A stretch of 64,000 bases of DNA from Ptiloglossa arizonensis (taxonomy: Eukaryota; Arthropoda; Insecta; Hymenoptera; Colletidae): assembly GCF_051014685.1 (NCBI RefSeq), contig NW_027479281.1, forward strand, positions 62,001 through 126,000, given 5' to 3'. Below, piece by piece: positions 36,054-49,200 of the stretch. Position numbers and translations under genes: made by a program. Within the stretch, counting starts at the first letter, position 1, and each line of letters opens with the position of its first letter. Below the pieces are notes generated by a model. That model was not told where the DNA came from, made no database searches, and was given only the letters and a program-made list of their open reading frames with translations.

Positions 36054-38678
36054 ACCTCCAAACAGCCATATCTCGCTAACGGATTGACCAATCCGCAAAA
36101 TTTCTGTTGCATCTGAAAGTAGAAACTCGCCCGATTACAGCGGTATGCGTACTTTTCCCCTAGTCCGTTCTAGTTATTCGTTTCGAGCATCAGAACTGCG
36201 AAAATTTTGAGTTTCTCAAGCGTTTCTTACCTCCAAACTGCCATATCTCGCGAACGGATTGACCAATCCGGAAAGTTTCTGTTGCATCTGAAAGTAGAAA
36301 CTCGCCCGATTACAACGGTATGCGTACTTTTCCCCTAGGCCGTTCTAGTTATTCGTTTCGAGCATCAGAACTGCGAAAATTTTGAGTTTCTCAAGCGTTT
36401 CTTACCTCCAAACTGCCATATCTCGCGAACGGATTGACCAATCCGCAAAATTTCTGTTGCATCTGAAAGTAGAAAGTCGCCCGATTACAACGGTATGCGT
36501 ACTTTTCCCCTAGACCGTTCTAGTTATGCTTGTCGAGCATCAGAACTGCGAAAATTTTGAGTTTCTCAAGTGTTTCATACTTCCAAACTGCCATATCTCC
36601 CGAACGGATTGACCAATTCGCAAAATTTCTGTTGCATCTGAAAGTAGAAACTCGCCTGATTACAACGGTATGCATACTCTTCCCCTAGGCCGTTCTAGTT
36701 ATTCGTTTCGAGCATCAGAACTGCGAAAATTTTGAGTTTCTCAAACGTTTCTTACATCCAAACTGCCATATCTCGCGAACGGATTGACCAATCCGCAAAA
36801 TTTCTGTTGCATCTGAAAGTAGAAAGTCGCCCGATTACAACGGTATGCGTACTTTTCCCCTAGACCGTTCTAGTTATGCTTGTCGAGCATCAGAACTGCG
36901 AAAATTTTGAGTTTCTCAAGTGTTTCATACTTCCAAACTGCCATATCTCGCGAACGGATTGGCCAATCCGCAAAATTTCTGTTGCATCTGAAAGTAGAAA
37001 CTCGCCCGATTACAACGGTATGCATACTCTTCCCCTAGGCCGTTCTTGTTATTCGTTTCGAGCATCAGAACTGCGAAAATTTTGAGTTTCTCAAGCGTTT
37101 CTTACCTCCAAACTGCCATATCTCGCGAACGGATTGACTAATCCGCAAAATTTCTGTTGCATCTGAAAGTAGAAACTCGCCCGATTACAACGGTATGCGT
37201 ACTTTTCCCCTAGGCCGTTCTAGTTATTCGTTTCGAGCATCAGAACTGCGAAAATTTTCAGTTTCTCAAGCGTTTCTTACCTCCAAACTGCCATATCTGG
37301 CGAACGGATTGACCAATCCGCAAAATTTCTGTTGCATCTGAAAGTAGAAGCTCGCCCGATTACAACGGTGTGCGTACTTTTCCCCTAGGCCGCTCTAGTT
37401 ATTCGTTTCGAGCATCAGAACTGCGAAAATTTTGAGTTTCTCAAGCGTTTCTTACCTCCAAACTGCCATATCTCGCGAACGGATTGACCAATCCGCAATA
37501 TTTCTGTTTCATCTGAAAGTAGAAAGTCGCGCGATTACAACGGTATGCGTACTTTTCCCCTAGACCGTTCTCGTTATGCTTGTCGAGCATCAGAACTGCG
37601 AAAATTTTGAGTTTCTCAAGCGTTTCTTACCTCCAAACTGCCATATCTCGCGAACGGATTGACTAATCCGCAAAATTTCTGTTGCATCTGAAAGTAGAAA
37701 CTCGCCCGATTACAACCGTATGCGTACTTTTCCCCTAGGCCGTTCTAGTTATTCGTTTCGAGCATCAGAACTGCGAAAATTTTGAGTTTCTCAAGCGTTT
37801 CTTACCTCCAAACTGCCATATCTCGCGAACGGATTGACCAATCCGCAAAATTTCTGTTGCATCTGAAAGTAGAAGCTCGCCCGATTACAACGGTGTGCGT
37901 ACTTTTCCCCTAGGCCGCTCTAGTTATTCGTTTCGAGCATCAGAACTGCGAAAATTTTGAGTTTCTCAAGCGTTTCTTACCTACAAACTGCCATATCTCG
38001 CGAACGGATTGACCAATCCGCAAAATTTCTATTGCATCTGAAAGTAGAAAGTCGCCCGATTACAACGGTATGCGTACTTTTCCCCTAGACCGTTCTAGTT
38101 ATGCTTGTCGAGCATCAGAACTTCGAAAATTTTGAGTTTCTCAAGCGTTTCTTACCTCCAAACTGCCATATCTCGCGAACTGATTGACTAATCCGCAAAA
38201 TTTCTGTTGCATCTGAAAGTAGAAACTCGCCCGATTACATCGGTATGCGTACCTTTCCCCTAGGCCGTTCTAGTTATTCGTTTCGAGCATCAGAACTGCG
38301 AAAATTTTGAGTTTCTCAAGCGTTTCTTACCTCCAAACTGCCATATCTCGCGAACGGATTGACCAATCCGCAAAGTTTCTGTTGCATCTGAAAGTAGAAA
38401 CTCGCCCGATTACAACGGTATGCGTACTTTTCCCCTAGGCCGTTCTAGTTATTCGTTTCGAGCATCAGAACTGCGAAAATTTTGAGTTTCTCAAGCGTTT
38501 CTTACATCCAAACTGCCATATCTCGCGAACGGATTGACCAATCCGCAAAATTTCTGTTGCATCTGAAAGTAGAAAGTCGACCGATTACAACGGTATGCGT
38601 ACTTTTCCCCTAGACCGTTCTAGTTATGCTTGTCGAGCATCAGAACTGCTAAAATTTTGAGTTTCTCAAGTGTTTCAT
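36054..38678. repeat. Domain II monomers m207-m221
   Basis: m207-m213 (aaacagcc/cgctaac; ccggaaagttt; gtcgcc; caattcgc/cgcctgat; gtcgcc; gcatactctt; gactaatcc/tttcag) serve as one copy of a block repeated at m232-m237, 4200 bp = 24 units away. m214 and m217 share gaagctc/gtgtgcg/ccgctctag. m218-m221 are individual units with private changes such as 'gtacctttcc' and 'ctgctaaaat'. At 36876-37085 a 69-codon frame opens by chance. Confidence 0.8.
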
Positions 38679-39728
38679 ACTTCCACACTGCCATATCTTG
38701 CGAACGGATTGACCAATCCGCAAAATTTCTGTTGCATCTGAAAGTAGAAACTCGCCCGATTACAACGGTATGCGTACTTTTCCCCTAGGCCGTTCTAGTT
38801 AATCGTTTCGAGCATCAGAACTGCGAAAATTTTGAGTTTCTCTAGCGTTTCTTACTTCCAAACTGCCATATCTCGCGAACGGATTGACCAATCCGCCAAA
38901 TTTCTGATGCATCTGAAAGTAGGAACTCTCCCGATTACAACGGTATGCGTAATCTTCCCCTAGGCCGTTCTAGTTATTCGTTTCGAGCATCAGAACTGCG
39001 AAAATTTTGAGTTTCTCAAGCGTTTCTTACCTCCAAACTGCCATATCTCGCGAACGGATTGACCAATCCGCAATATTTCTGTTTCATCTGAAAGTAGAAA
39101 GTCGCGCGATTACAACGGTATGCGTACTTTTCCCCTAGACCGTCCTCGTTATGCTTGTCGAGCATCAGAACTGCGAAAATTTTGAGTTTCTCAAGCGTTT
39201 CTTACCTCCAAACTGCCATATCTCGCGAACGGATTGACTAATCCGCAAAATTTCTGTTGCATCTGAAAGTAGAAACTCGCCCGATTACAACCGTATGCGT
39301 ACTTTTCCCCTAGGCCGTTCTAGTTATTCGTTTCGAGCATCAGAACTGCGAAAATTTTGAGTTTCTCAAGCGTTTCTTACCTCCAAACTGCCATATCTGG
39401 CGAACGGATTGACCAATCCGCAAAATTTCTGTTGCATCTGAAAGTAGAAGCTCGCCCGATTACAACGGTGTGCGTACTTTTCCCCTAGGCCGTTCTAGTT
39501 ATTCGTTTCGAGCATCAGAACTGCGAAAACTTTGAGTTTCTCAAGCGTTTCTTACTTCCAAACTGCCATATCTCGCGAACGGATTGACCAATCCGCAAAA
39601 TTTCTGTTGCATCTGAAAGCAGAAACTCGCCCGATTACAACGGTATGCGTACTTTTCCCCTAGGCCGTTCTAGTTATTCGTTTCGAGCATCAGAACTGCG
39701 AAAATTTTCAGTTTCTCAAGCGTTTCTT
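38679..39728. repeat. Second copy of the m110-m114 cassette (m222-m226) and m227
   Basis: The order repeats that of 19081-19953: taatcg/tctctagcg; ccgccaaat/ctgatgc; caatattt/gtcgcgcg; gactaatcc; tctggcg/gaagctc/gtgtgcg with 'aaaactttgag'. The two cassettes are about 19.6 kb apart and diverged, so they mark an older shared arrangement that predates the 12-mer and 13-mer expansions between them. m227 has 'aagcag' and ends 'tttcag'. Confidence 0.8.
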
Positions 39729-41478
39729 ACCTCCAAACTGCCATATCTGGCGAACGGATTGACCAATCCGCAAAATTTCTGTTGCATCTGAAAGTAGAAC
39801 CTCGCCCGATTACAACGGTGTGCGTACTTTTCCCCTAGGCCGTTCTAGTTATTCGTTTCGACCATCAGAACTGCGAAAACTTTGAGTTTCTCAAGCGTTT
39901 CTTACTTCCAAACTGCCATATCTCGCGAACGGATTGACCAATCCGCAAAATTTCTGTTGCATCTGAAAGTAGAAACTCGCCCGATTACAACGGTATACGT
40001 ACTTTTCCCCTAAACCGTTCTAGTCATGCTTGTCGAGCATCAGAACTGCGAAAATTTTGAGTTTCTCAAGCGTTTCTTACCTCCAAACTGCCATATCTGG
40101 CGAACGGATTGACCAATCCGCAAAATTTCTGTTGCATCTGAAAGTAGAAACTCGCCCGATTACAACGGTATACGTACTTTTCCCCTAAACCGTTCTAGTT
40201 ATGCTTGTCGAGCATCAGAACTGCGAAAATTTTGAGTTTCTCAAGCGTTTCTTACCTCCAAACTGCCATATCTGGCGAACGGATTGACCAATCCGCAAAA
40301 TTTCTGTTGTATCTGAAAGTAGAAACTCGCCCGATTACAACGGTATGCATACTCTTACCCTAGGCCGTTCTAGTTATTCGTTTCGAGCATCAGAACTGCG
40401 AAAATTTTGAGTTTCTCAAGCGTTTCTTACATCCAAACAGCCATATCTCGCGAACGGATTGACCAATCCGGAAAGTTTCTGTTGCATCTGAAAGTAGAAT
40501 CTCGCCCGATTACAACGGTATGCGTACTTTTCCCCTAGGCCGTTCTAGTTATTCGTTTCGAGCATCAGAACTGCGAAAATTTTGAGTTTCTCAAGCGTTT
40601 CTTACCTCCAAACTGCCATATCTCGCGAACGGATTGACCAATCCGCAAAATTTCTGTTGCATCTGAAAGTAGAAAGTCGCCCGATTACAACGGTATGCGT
40701 ACTTTTCCCCTAGACCGTTCTAGTTATGCTTGTCGAGCATCAGAACTGCGAAAATTTTGAGTTTCTCAAGTGTTTCATACTTCCAAACTGCCATATCTCG
40801 CGAACGGAATGACCAATTCGCAAAATTTCTGTTGCATCTGAAAGTAGAAACTCGCCTGATTACAACGGTATGCATACTCTTCCCCTAGGCCGTTCTAGTT
40901 ATTCGTTTCGAGCATCAGAACTGCGAAAATTTTGAGTTTCTCAAACGTTTCTTACCTCCAAACTGCCATATCTCGCGAACGGATTGACCAATCCGCAAAA
41001 TTTCTGTTGCATCTGAAAGTAGAAAGTCGCCCGATTACAACGGTATGCGTACTTTTCCCCTAGACCGTTCTAGTTATGCTTGTCGAGCATCAGAACTGCG
41101 AAAATTTTGAGTTTCTCAAGTGTTTCATACTTCCAAACTGCCATATCTCGCGAACGGATTGACCAATCCGCAAAATTTCTATTGCATCTGAAAGTAGAAA
41201 CTCGCCCGATTACAACGGTATGCATACTCTTCCCCTAGGCCGTTCTAGTTATTCGTTTCGAGCATCAGAACTGCGAAAATTTTGAGTTTCTCAAGCGTTT
41301 CTTACCTCCAAACTGCCATATCTCGCGAACGGATTGACTAATCCGCAAAATTTCTGTTGCATCTGAAAGTAGAAACTCGCCCGATTACAACGGTATGCGT
41401 ACTTTTCCCCTAGGCCGTTCTAGTTATTCGTTTCGAGCATCAGAACTGCGAAAATTTTCAGTTTCTCAAGCGTTTCTT
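39729..41478. repeat. Displaced copy of m203-m213, with one monomer lost
   Basis: m228-m231 (39729-40428) equal m203-m206 at an offset of 4375 bp (25 units), including 'gaacctc', 'gaccatc', 'agtcatgc' and the private 'gttgtatctg'. m233-m237 equal m209-m213 at 4200 bp (24 units). The single unit between them, m232 (40429-40603), has the 5' part of m207 ('aaacagcc') and the rest of m208 ('ccggaaagttt'), so two units became one. Confidence 0.9.
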
Positions 41479-43403
41479 ACCTCCAAACTGCCATATCTCG
41501 CGAACGGATTGACCAATCCGCAAAATTTCTGTTGCATCTGAAAGTAGAAAGTCGCCCGATTACAACGGTATGCGTACTTTTCCCCTAGACCGTTCTAGTT
41601 ATGCTTGTCGAGCATCAGAACTGCGAAAATTTTGAGTTTCTCAAGTGTTTCATACTTCCAAACTGCCATATCTCGCGAACGGATTGACCAATTCGCAAAA
41701 TTTCTGTTGCATCTGAAAGTAGAAACTCGCCTGATTACAACGGTATGCATACTCTTCCCCTAGGCCGTTCTAGTTATTCGTTTCGAGCATCAGAACTGCG
41801 AAAATTTTCAGTTTCTCAAGCGTTTCTTACCTCCAAACTGCCATATCTCGCGAACGGATTGACCAATCCGCAAAATTTCTGTTGCATCTGAAAGTAGAAA
41901 GTCGCCCGATTACAACGGTATGCGTACTTTTCCCCTAGGCCGTTCTAGTTATTCGTTTCGAGCATCAGAACTGCGAAAATTTTCAGTTTCTCAAGCGTTT
42001 CTTACCTCCAAACTGCCATATCTGGCGAACGGATTGACCAATCCGCAAAATTTCTGTTGCATCTGAAAGTAGAAGCTCGCCCGATTACAACGGTGTGCGT
42101 ACTTTTCCCCTAGGCCGCTCTAGTTATTCGTTTCGAGCATCAGAACTGCGAAAATTTTGAGTTTCTCAAGCGTTTCTTACCTCCAAACTGCCATATCTCG
42201 CGAACGGATTGACCAATCCGCAAAATTTCTGTTGCATCTGAAAGTAGAAAGTCGCCCGATTACAACGGTATGCGTACTTTTCCCCTAGACCGTTCTAGTT
42301 ATGCTTGTCGAGCATCAGAACTGCGAAAATTTTGAGTTTCTCAAGTGTTTCATACTTCCAAACTGCCATATCTCGCGAACGGATTGACCAATCCGCAAAA
42401 TTTCTGTTGCATCTGAAAGTAGAAACTCGCCCGATTACAACGGTATGCATACTCTTCCCCTAGGCCGTTCTAGTTATTCGTTTCGAGCATCAGAACTGCG
42501 AAAATTTTGAGTTTCTCAAGCGTTTCTTACCTCCAAACTGCCATATCTCGCGAACGGATTGACTAATCCGCAAAATTTCTGTTGCATCTGAAAGTAGAAA
42601 CTCGCCCGATTACAACGGTATGCGTACTTTTCCCCTAGGCCGTTCTAGTTATTCGTTTCGAGCATCAGAACTGCGAAAATTTTCAGTTTCTCAAGCGTTT
42701 CTTACCTCCAAACTGCCATATCTGGCGAACGGATTGACCAATCCGCAAAATTTCTGTTGCATCTGAAAGTAGAAGCTCGCCCGATTACAACGGTGTGCGT
42801 ACTTTTCCCCTAGGCCGCTCTAGTTATTCGTTTCGAGCATCAGAACTGCGAAAATTTTGAGTTTCTCAAGCGTTTCTTACCTCCAAACTGCCATATCTCG
42901 CGAACGGATTGACCAATCCGCAAAATTTCTGTTGCATCTGAAAGTAGAAAGTCGCCCGATTACAACGGTATGCGTACTTTTCCCCTAGACCGTTCTAGTT
43001 ATGCTTGTCGAGCATCAGAACTGCGAAAATTTTGAGTTTCTCAAGTGTTTCATACTTCCAAACTGCCATATCTCGCGAACGGATTGACCAATTCGCAAAA
43101 TTTCTGTTGCATCTGAAAGTAGAAACTCGCCTGATTACAACGGTATGCATACTCTTCCCCTAGGCCGTTCTAGTTATTCGTTTCGAGCATCAGAACTGCG
43201 AAAATTTTGAGTTTCTCAAGCGTTTCTTACCTCCAAACTGCCATATCTCGCGAACGGATTGACCAATCCGCAATATTTCTGTTTCATCTGAAAGTAGAAA
43301 GTCGCGCGATTACAACGGTATGCGTACTTTTCCCCTAGACCGTTCTAGTTATGCTTGTCGAGCATCAGAACTTCGAAAATTTTGAGTTTCTCAAGCGTTT
43401 CTT
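41479..43403. repeat. Domain II end, local 4-mer repeats (m238-m248)
   Basis: m241-m242 (42004-42353) and m245-m246 (42704-43053) match at a 700-bp offset: a tctggcg/gaagctc/gtgtgcg/ccgctctag unit followed by a gtcgcc unit ending 'agtgtttcat'. m243 and m247 are gcatactctt units. m248 is a caatattt/gtttcatc/gtcgcgcg unit whose 3' end has 'gaacttcg', a Domain III trait, so it marks the border. Confidence 0.8.
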
Positions 43404-44103
43404 ACCTCCAAACTGCCATATCTCGCGAACGGATTGACTAATCCGCAAAATTTCTGTTGCATCTGAAAGTAGAAACTCGCCCGATGACAACGGAATGCGT
43501 ACTTTTCCCCTAGGCCGTTCTAGTTATTCGTTTCGAGCATCAGAACTGCGAAAATGTTGAGTTTCTCAAGCGTTTCTTACCTACAAACTGCCATATCTCG
43601 CGAACGGATTGACCAATCCGCAAAATTTCTGTTGCATCTGAAAGTAGAAACTCGCCCGATTACAACGGTATGCGTACTTTTCCCCTAAACCGTTCTAGTT
43701 ATGCTTGTCGAGCATCAGAACTGCGAAAATTTTGAGTTTCTCAAGCGTTTCTTACCTCCAAACTGCCATATGTCGCGAACGGATTGACCAATCCGCAAAA
43801 TTTCTGTTGCATCTGAAAGTAGAAACTCGCCCGATTACAACGGTATGCGTACTTTTCCCTTAGTCCGTTCTAGTTATTCGTTTCGAGCATCAGACCTGCG
43901 AAAATTTTGAGTTTCTCAAGCGATTCTTTCTTCCAAACTGCCATATCTCGCGTACGGATTGACCAATCCGCAAAATTTCTGTTGCATCTGAAAGTAGAAA
44001 CTCGCCCGATTACAACGGTATGCGTACTTTTCCCTTAGTCCGTTCTAGTTATTCGTTTCGAGCATCAGACCTGCGAAAATTTTGAGTTTCTCAAGCGATT
44101 CTT
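43404..44103. repeat. Domain III first units m249-m252
   Basis: m249-m251 (gatgacaacggaatg; ctaaaccg; 'tgtcgcg' with cccttagtccg) recur as m256-m258 and m262-m264 at seven and thirteen units. m252 has a private 'gcgtacgg', shared with m281 at 49004. Units here begin 'ttcttcc' or 'ttcctcc' rather than 'ttacctcc'. Confidence 0.8.
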
Positions 44104-46203
44104 TCCTCCAAACTGCCATATCTCGCGAACGGATTGACCAATCCGCAAAATTTCTGTTGCATCTGAAAGTAGAACCTCGCCCGATTACAATGGAATGCGT
44201 ACTTTTCCCCTAGGCCGCTCTATTTATTCGTTTCGAGCATCAGAACTGCGAAAATTTTGTGTTTCTCAAGTGTTTCATACTTCCAAACTGCCATATCTCG
44301 CGAACGGATTGACCAATCCGCAAAATTTCTGTTGCATCTGAAAGTAGAAAGTCGCCCGATTACAACGGTATGCGTACTTTTCCCCCAGGCCGTTCTAGTT
44401 ATTCGTTTCGAGCATCTGAACTGCGAAAATTTTGAGTTTCTCAAGCGTTTCTTACCTCCAAACTGCCATATCTCGCGAACGGATTGACCAATCCGCAAAA
44501 TTTCTGTTGCATCTGAAAGTAGAAAGTCGCCCGATTACAACTGTATGCGTACTTTTCCCCTAGACCGTTCTAGTTATGCTTGTCGAGCATCAGAACTTCG
44601 AAAATTTTGAGTTTCTCAAGCGTTTCTTACCTCCAAACTGCCATATCTCGCGAACGGATTGACTAATCCGCAAAATTTCTGTTGCATCTGAAAGTAGAAA
44701 CTCGCCCGATGACAACGGAATGCGTACTTTTCCCCTAGGCCGTTCTAGTTATTCGTTTCGAGCATCAGAACTGCGAAAATGTTGAGTTTCTCAAGCGTTT
44801 CTTACCTACAAACTGCCATGTCTCGCGAACGGATTGACCAATCCGCAAAATTTCTGTTGCATCTGAAAGTAGAAACTCGCCCGATTACAACGGTATGCGT
44901 ACTTTTCCCCTAAACCGTTCTAGTTATGCTTGTCGAGCATCAGAACTGCGAAAATTTTGAGTTTCTCAAGCGTTTCTTACCTCCAAACTGCCATATGTCG
45001 CGAACGGATTGACCAATCCGCAAAATTTCTGTTGCATCTGAAAGTAGAAACTCGCCCGATTACAACGGTATGCGTACTTTTCCCTTAGTCCGTTCTAGTT
45101 ATTCGTTTCGAGCATCAGACCTGCGAAAATTTTGAGTTTCTCAAGCGATTCTTTCTTCCAAACTGCCATATCTCGCGAACGGATTGACCAATCCGCAAAA
45201 TTTCTGTTGCATCTGAAAGTAGAACCTCGCCCGATTACAACGGAATGCGTACTTTTCCCCTAGGCCGCTCTATTTATTCGTTTCGAGCATCAGAACTGCG
45301 AAAATTTTGTGTTTCTCAAGTGTTTCATACTTCCAAACTGCCATATCTCGCGAACGGATTGACCAATCCGCAAAATTTCTGTTGCATCTGAAAGTAGAAA
45401 GTCGCCCGATTACAACGGTATGCGTACTTTTCCCCCAGGCCGTTCTAGTTATTCGTTTCGAGCATCTGAACTGCGAAAATTTTGAGTTTCTCAAGCGTTT
45501 CTTACCTCCAAACTGCCATATCTCGCGAACGGATTGACCAATCCGCAAAATTTCTGTTGCATCTGAAAGTAGAAAGTCGCCCGATTACAACTGTATGCGT
45601 ACTTTTCCCCTAGACCGTTCTAGTTATGCTTGTCGAGCATCAGAACTTCGAAAATTTTGAGTTTCTCAAGCGTTTCTTACCTCCAAACTGCCATATCTCG
45701 CGAACGGATTGACTAATCCGCAAAATTTCTGTTGCATCTGAAAGTAGAAACTCGCCCGATGACAACGGAATGCGTACTTTTCCCCTAGGCCGTTCTAGTT
45801 ATTCGTTTCGAGCATCAGAACTGCGAAAATGTTGAGTTTCTCAAGCGTTTCTTACCTACAAACTGCCATATCTCGCGAACGGATTGACCAATCCGCAAAA
45901 TTTCTGTTGCATCTGAAAGTAGAAACTCGCCCGATTACAACGGTATGCGTACTTTTCCCCTAAACCGTTCTAGTTATGCTTGTCGAGCATCAGAACTGCG
46001 AAAATTTTGAGTTTCTCAAGCGTTTCTTACCTCCAAACTGCCATATGTCGCGAACGGATTGACCAATCCGCAAAATTTCTGTTGCATCTGAAAGTAGAAA
46101 CTCGCCCGATTACAACGGTATGCGTACTTTTCCCTTAGTCCGCTCTAGTTATTCGTGTCGAGCATCAGAACTGCGAAAATGTTGAGTTTCTCAAGCGCTT
46201 CTT
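44104..46203. repeat. 6-mer tandem duplication (44104-45153 and 45154-46203)
   Basis: m253-m258 and m259-m264 match at exactly 1050 bp. I found three mismatches (44106/45156, 44191/45241 and 44820/45870) before the copies part at about 46143 in the last unit, where 'ccgttctag' becomes 'ccgctctag' with 'attcgtgtcg'. Private variants shared include 'cccccaggcc', 'caactgt' and 'tgtcgcg'. Identical chance frames appear on both strands of the two copies. Confidence 0.93.
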
Positions 46204-49200
46204 ACCTACAAACTGCCATATCTCGCGAACGGATTGACCAATCCGCAAAATTTCTGTTGCATCTGAAAGTAGAAACTCGCCCGATTACAACGGTATGCGT
46301 ACTTTTCCCCTAGACCGTTCTAGTTATGCTTGTCGAGCATCAGAACTGCGAAAATTTTGTGTTTCTCAAGCGTTTCTTACCTCCAAACTGCCGTATCTGG
46401 CGAACGGATTGACCAATCCGCAAAATTTCTGTTGCATCTGAAAGTAGAAACTCGCCCGATTACAACGGTATGCGTACTTTTCCCCTAGTCCGTTCTAGTT
46501 ATTCGTTTCGAGCATCAGAACTGCGAAAATTTTGAGTTTCTCAAGCGTTTCTTACCTCCAAACTGCCATATCTGGCGAACGGATTGACCAATCCGCAAAA
46601 TTTCTGATGCATCTGAAAGTAGAAACTCGCCCGATTACAACGGTATGCGTACTTTTCCCCTAGGCCGCTCTATTTATTCGTTTCGAGCATCAGAACTGCG
46701 AAAATTTTGTGTTTCTCAAGTGTTTCATACTTCCAAACTGCCATATCTCGCGAACGGATTGACCAATCCGCAAAATTTCTGTTGCATCTGAAAGTAGAAA
46801 GTCGCCCGATTACAACGGTATGCGTACTTTTCCCCTAGACCGTTCTAGTTATGCTTGTCGAGCATCAGAACTTCGAAAATTTTGAGTTTCTCAAGCGTTT
46901 CTTACCTCCAAACTGCCATATCTCGCGAACGGATTGACTAATCCGCAAAATTTCTGTTGCATCTGAAAGTAGAAACTCGCCCGATTACAATGGTATGCGT
47001 ACTTTTCCCCTAGGCCGTCTTAGTTATTCGTTTCGAGCATCAGAACTGCGAAAATTTTGAGATTCTCAAGCGTTTCTTACCTCCAAACTGCCATATCTCG
47101 CGAACGGATTGACCAATCCGCAAAATTTCTGTTGCATCTGAAAGTAGAAACTCGCCCGATGACAACGGAATGCGTACTTTTCCCCTAGGCCGTTCTAGTT
47201 ATTCGTTTCGAGCATCAGAACTGCGAAGATGTTGAGTTTCTCAAGCGTTTCTTACCTACAAACTGCCATATCTCGCGAACGGATTGACCAATCCGCAAAA
47301 TTTCTGTTGCATCTGAAAGTAGAAACTCGCCCGATTACAACGGTATGCGTACTTTTCCCCTAAACCGTTCTAGTTATGCTTGTCGAGCATCAGAACTGCG
47401 AAAATTTTGAGTTTCTCAAGCGTTTCTTACCTCCAAACTGCCATATCTCGCGAACGGATTGACTAATCCTCAAAATTTCTGTTGCATCTGAAAGTAGAAA
47501 CTCGCCCGATTACAACGGTATGCGTACTTTTCCCCTAGGCCGTTCTAGTTACTCGTTTCGAGCATCAGAACTGCGAAAATTTTGAGTTTCTCAAGCGTTT
47601 CTTACCTCCAAACTGCCATATCTGGCGAACGGATTGACCAATCCGCAAAATTTCTGTTGCATCTGAAAGTAGAAACTCGCCCGATTACAACGGTATGCGT
47701 ACTTTTCCCTTAGTCCGTTCTAGTTATTCGTTTCGAGCATCAGACCTGCGAAAATTTTGAGTTTCTCAAGCGATTCTTTCCTCCAAACTGCCATATCTCG
47801 CGAACGGATTGACCAATCCGCAAAATTTCTGTTGCATCTGAAAGTAGAAACTCGCCCGATTACAACGGAATGCGTACTTTCCCCCTAGGCCGCTCTAGTT
47901 ATTCGTTTCGAGCATCAGAACTGCGAAAATGTTGAGTTTCTCAAGCGCTTCTTACCTACAAACTGCCATATCTGGCGAACGGATTGACCAATCCGCAAAA
48001 TTTCTGTTGCATCTGAAAGTAGAAACTCGCCCGATTACAACGGTATGCGTACTTTTCCCTTAGTCCGTTCTAGTTATTCGTTTCGAGAATCAGACCTGCG
48101 AAAATTTTGAGTTTCTCAAGCGATTCTTTCCTCCAAACTGCCATATCTCGCGAACGGATTGACCAATCCGCAAAATTTCTGTTGCATCTGAAAGTAGAAC
48201 CTCGCCCGATTACAACGGAATGCGTACTTTTCCCCTAGGCCGCTCTATTTATTCGTTTCGAGCATCAGAACTGCGAAAATTTTGTGTTTCTCAAGTGTTT
48301 CATACTTCCAAACTGCCATATCTCGCGAACGGATTGACCAATCCGCAAAATTTCTGTTGCATCTGCAAGTAGAAACTCGCCCGATTAGAACGGTATGCGT
48401 ACTTTTCCCCTAGGCCGTTCTAGTTATTCGTTTCGAGCATCTGAACTGCGAAAATTTTGAGTTTCACAAGCGTTTCTTACCTCCAAACTGCCATATCTCG
48501 CGAACGGATTGACCAATCCGCAAAATTTCTGTTGCATCTGAAAGTAGAAAGTCGCCCGATTACAACTGTATGCGTACTTTTCCCCTAGACCGTTCTAGTT
48601 ATGCTTGTCGAGCATCAGAACTTCGAAAATTATGAGTTTCTCAAGCGTTTCTTACCTCCAAACTGCCATATCTCGCGAACGGATTGACCAATCCGCAAAA
48701 TTTCTGTTGCATCTGAAAGTAGAAACTCGCCCGATTACAACGGTATGCGTACTTTTCCCCTAAACCGTTCTAGTTATGCTTGTCGAGCATCAGAACTGCG
48801 AAAATTTTGAGTTTCTCAAGCGTTTCTTACCTCCAAACTGCCATATGTCGCGAACGGATTGACCAATCCGCAAAATTTCTGTTGCATCTGAAAGTAGAAA
48901 CTCGCCCGATTACAACGGTATGCGTACTTTTCCCTTAGTCCGTTCTAGTTATTCGTTTCGAGCATCAGACCTGCGAAAATTTTGAGTTTCTCAAGCGATT
49001 CTTTCTTCCAAACTGCCATATCTCGCGTACGGATTGACCAATCCGCAAAATTTCTGTTGCATCTGAAAGTAGAAACTCGCCCGATTACAACGGAATGCGT
49101 ACTTTTCCCCTAGGCCGCTCTAGTTATTCGTGTCGAGCATCAGAACTGCGAAAATGTTGAGTTTCTCAAGCGCTTCTTACCTACAAACTGCCATATCTCG

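Larger units (their letters stand above)
17856..43403. repeat. Domain II: monomers m103-m248
   Basis: Diagnostic features are a cross-boundary haplotype 'agtgtttcat|acttcc', 'gcatactctt', 'tctggcg' with 'gaagctc' and 'gtgtgcg', 'tatacg' with 'ctaaaccg', 'caatattt/gtttcatc/gtcgcgcg', 'gactaatcc', and 'aaacagcc/cgctaac'. The 'aaaatgttg' 3' end that is common in Domain I is essentially absent. Near-identical tandem duplications at 12, 6 and 13 monomers indicate recent amplification. All of it is satellite; no unique sequence was found. Confidence 0.88.

Noticed and set aside
44220..44498. 92-codon minus-strand frame, repeated identically at 45270-45548
   Set aside because: The identity comes from the 6-mer duplication at 44104-46203. 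The frame is confined to satellite sequence and the protein is just the reverse-strand reading of two units.
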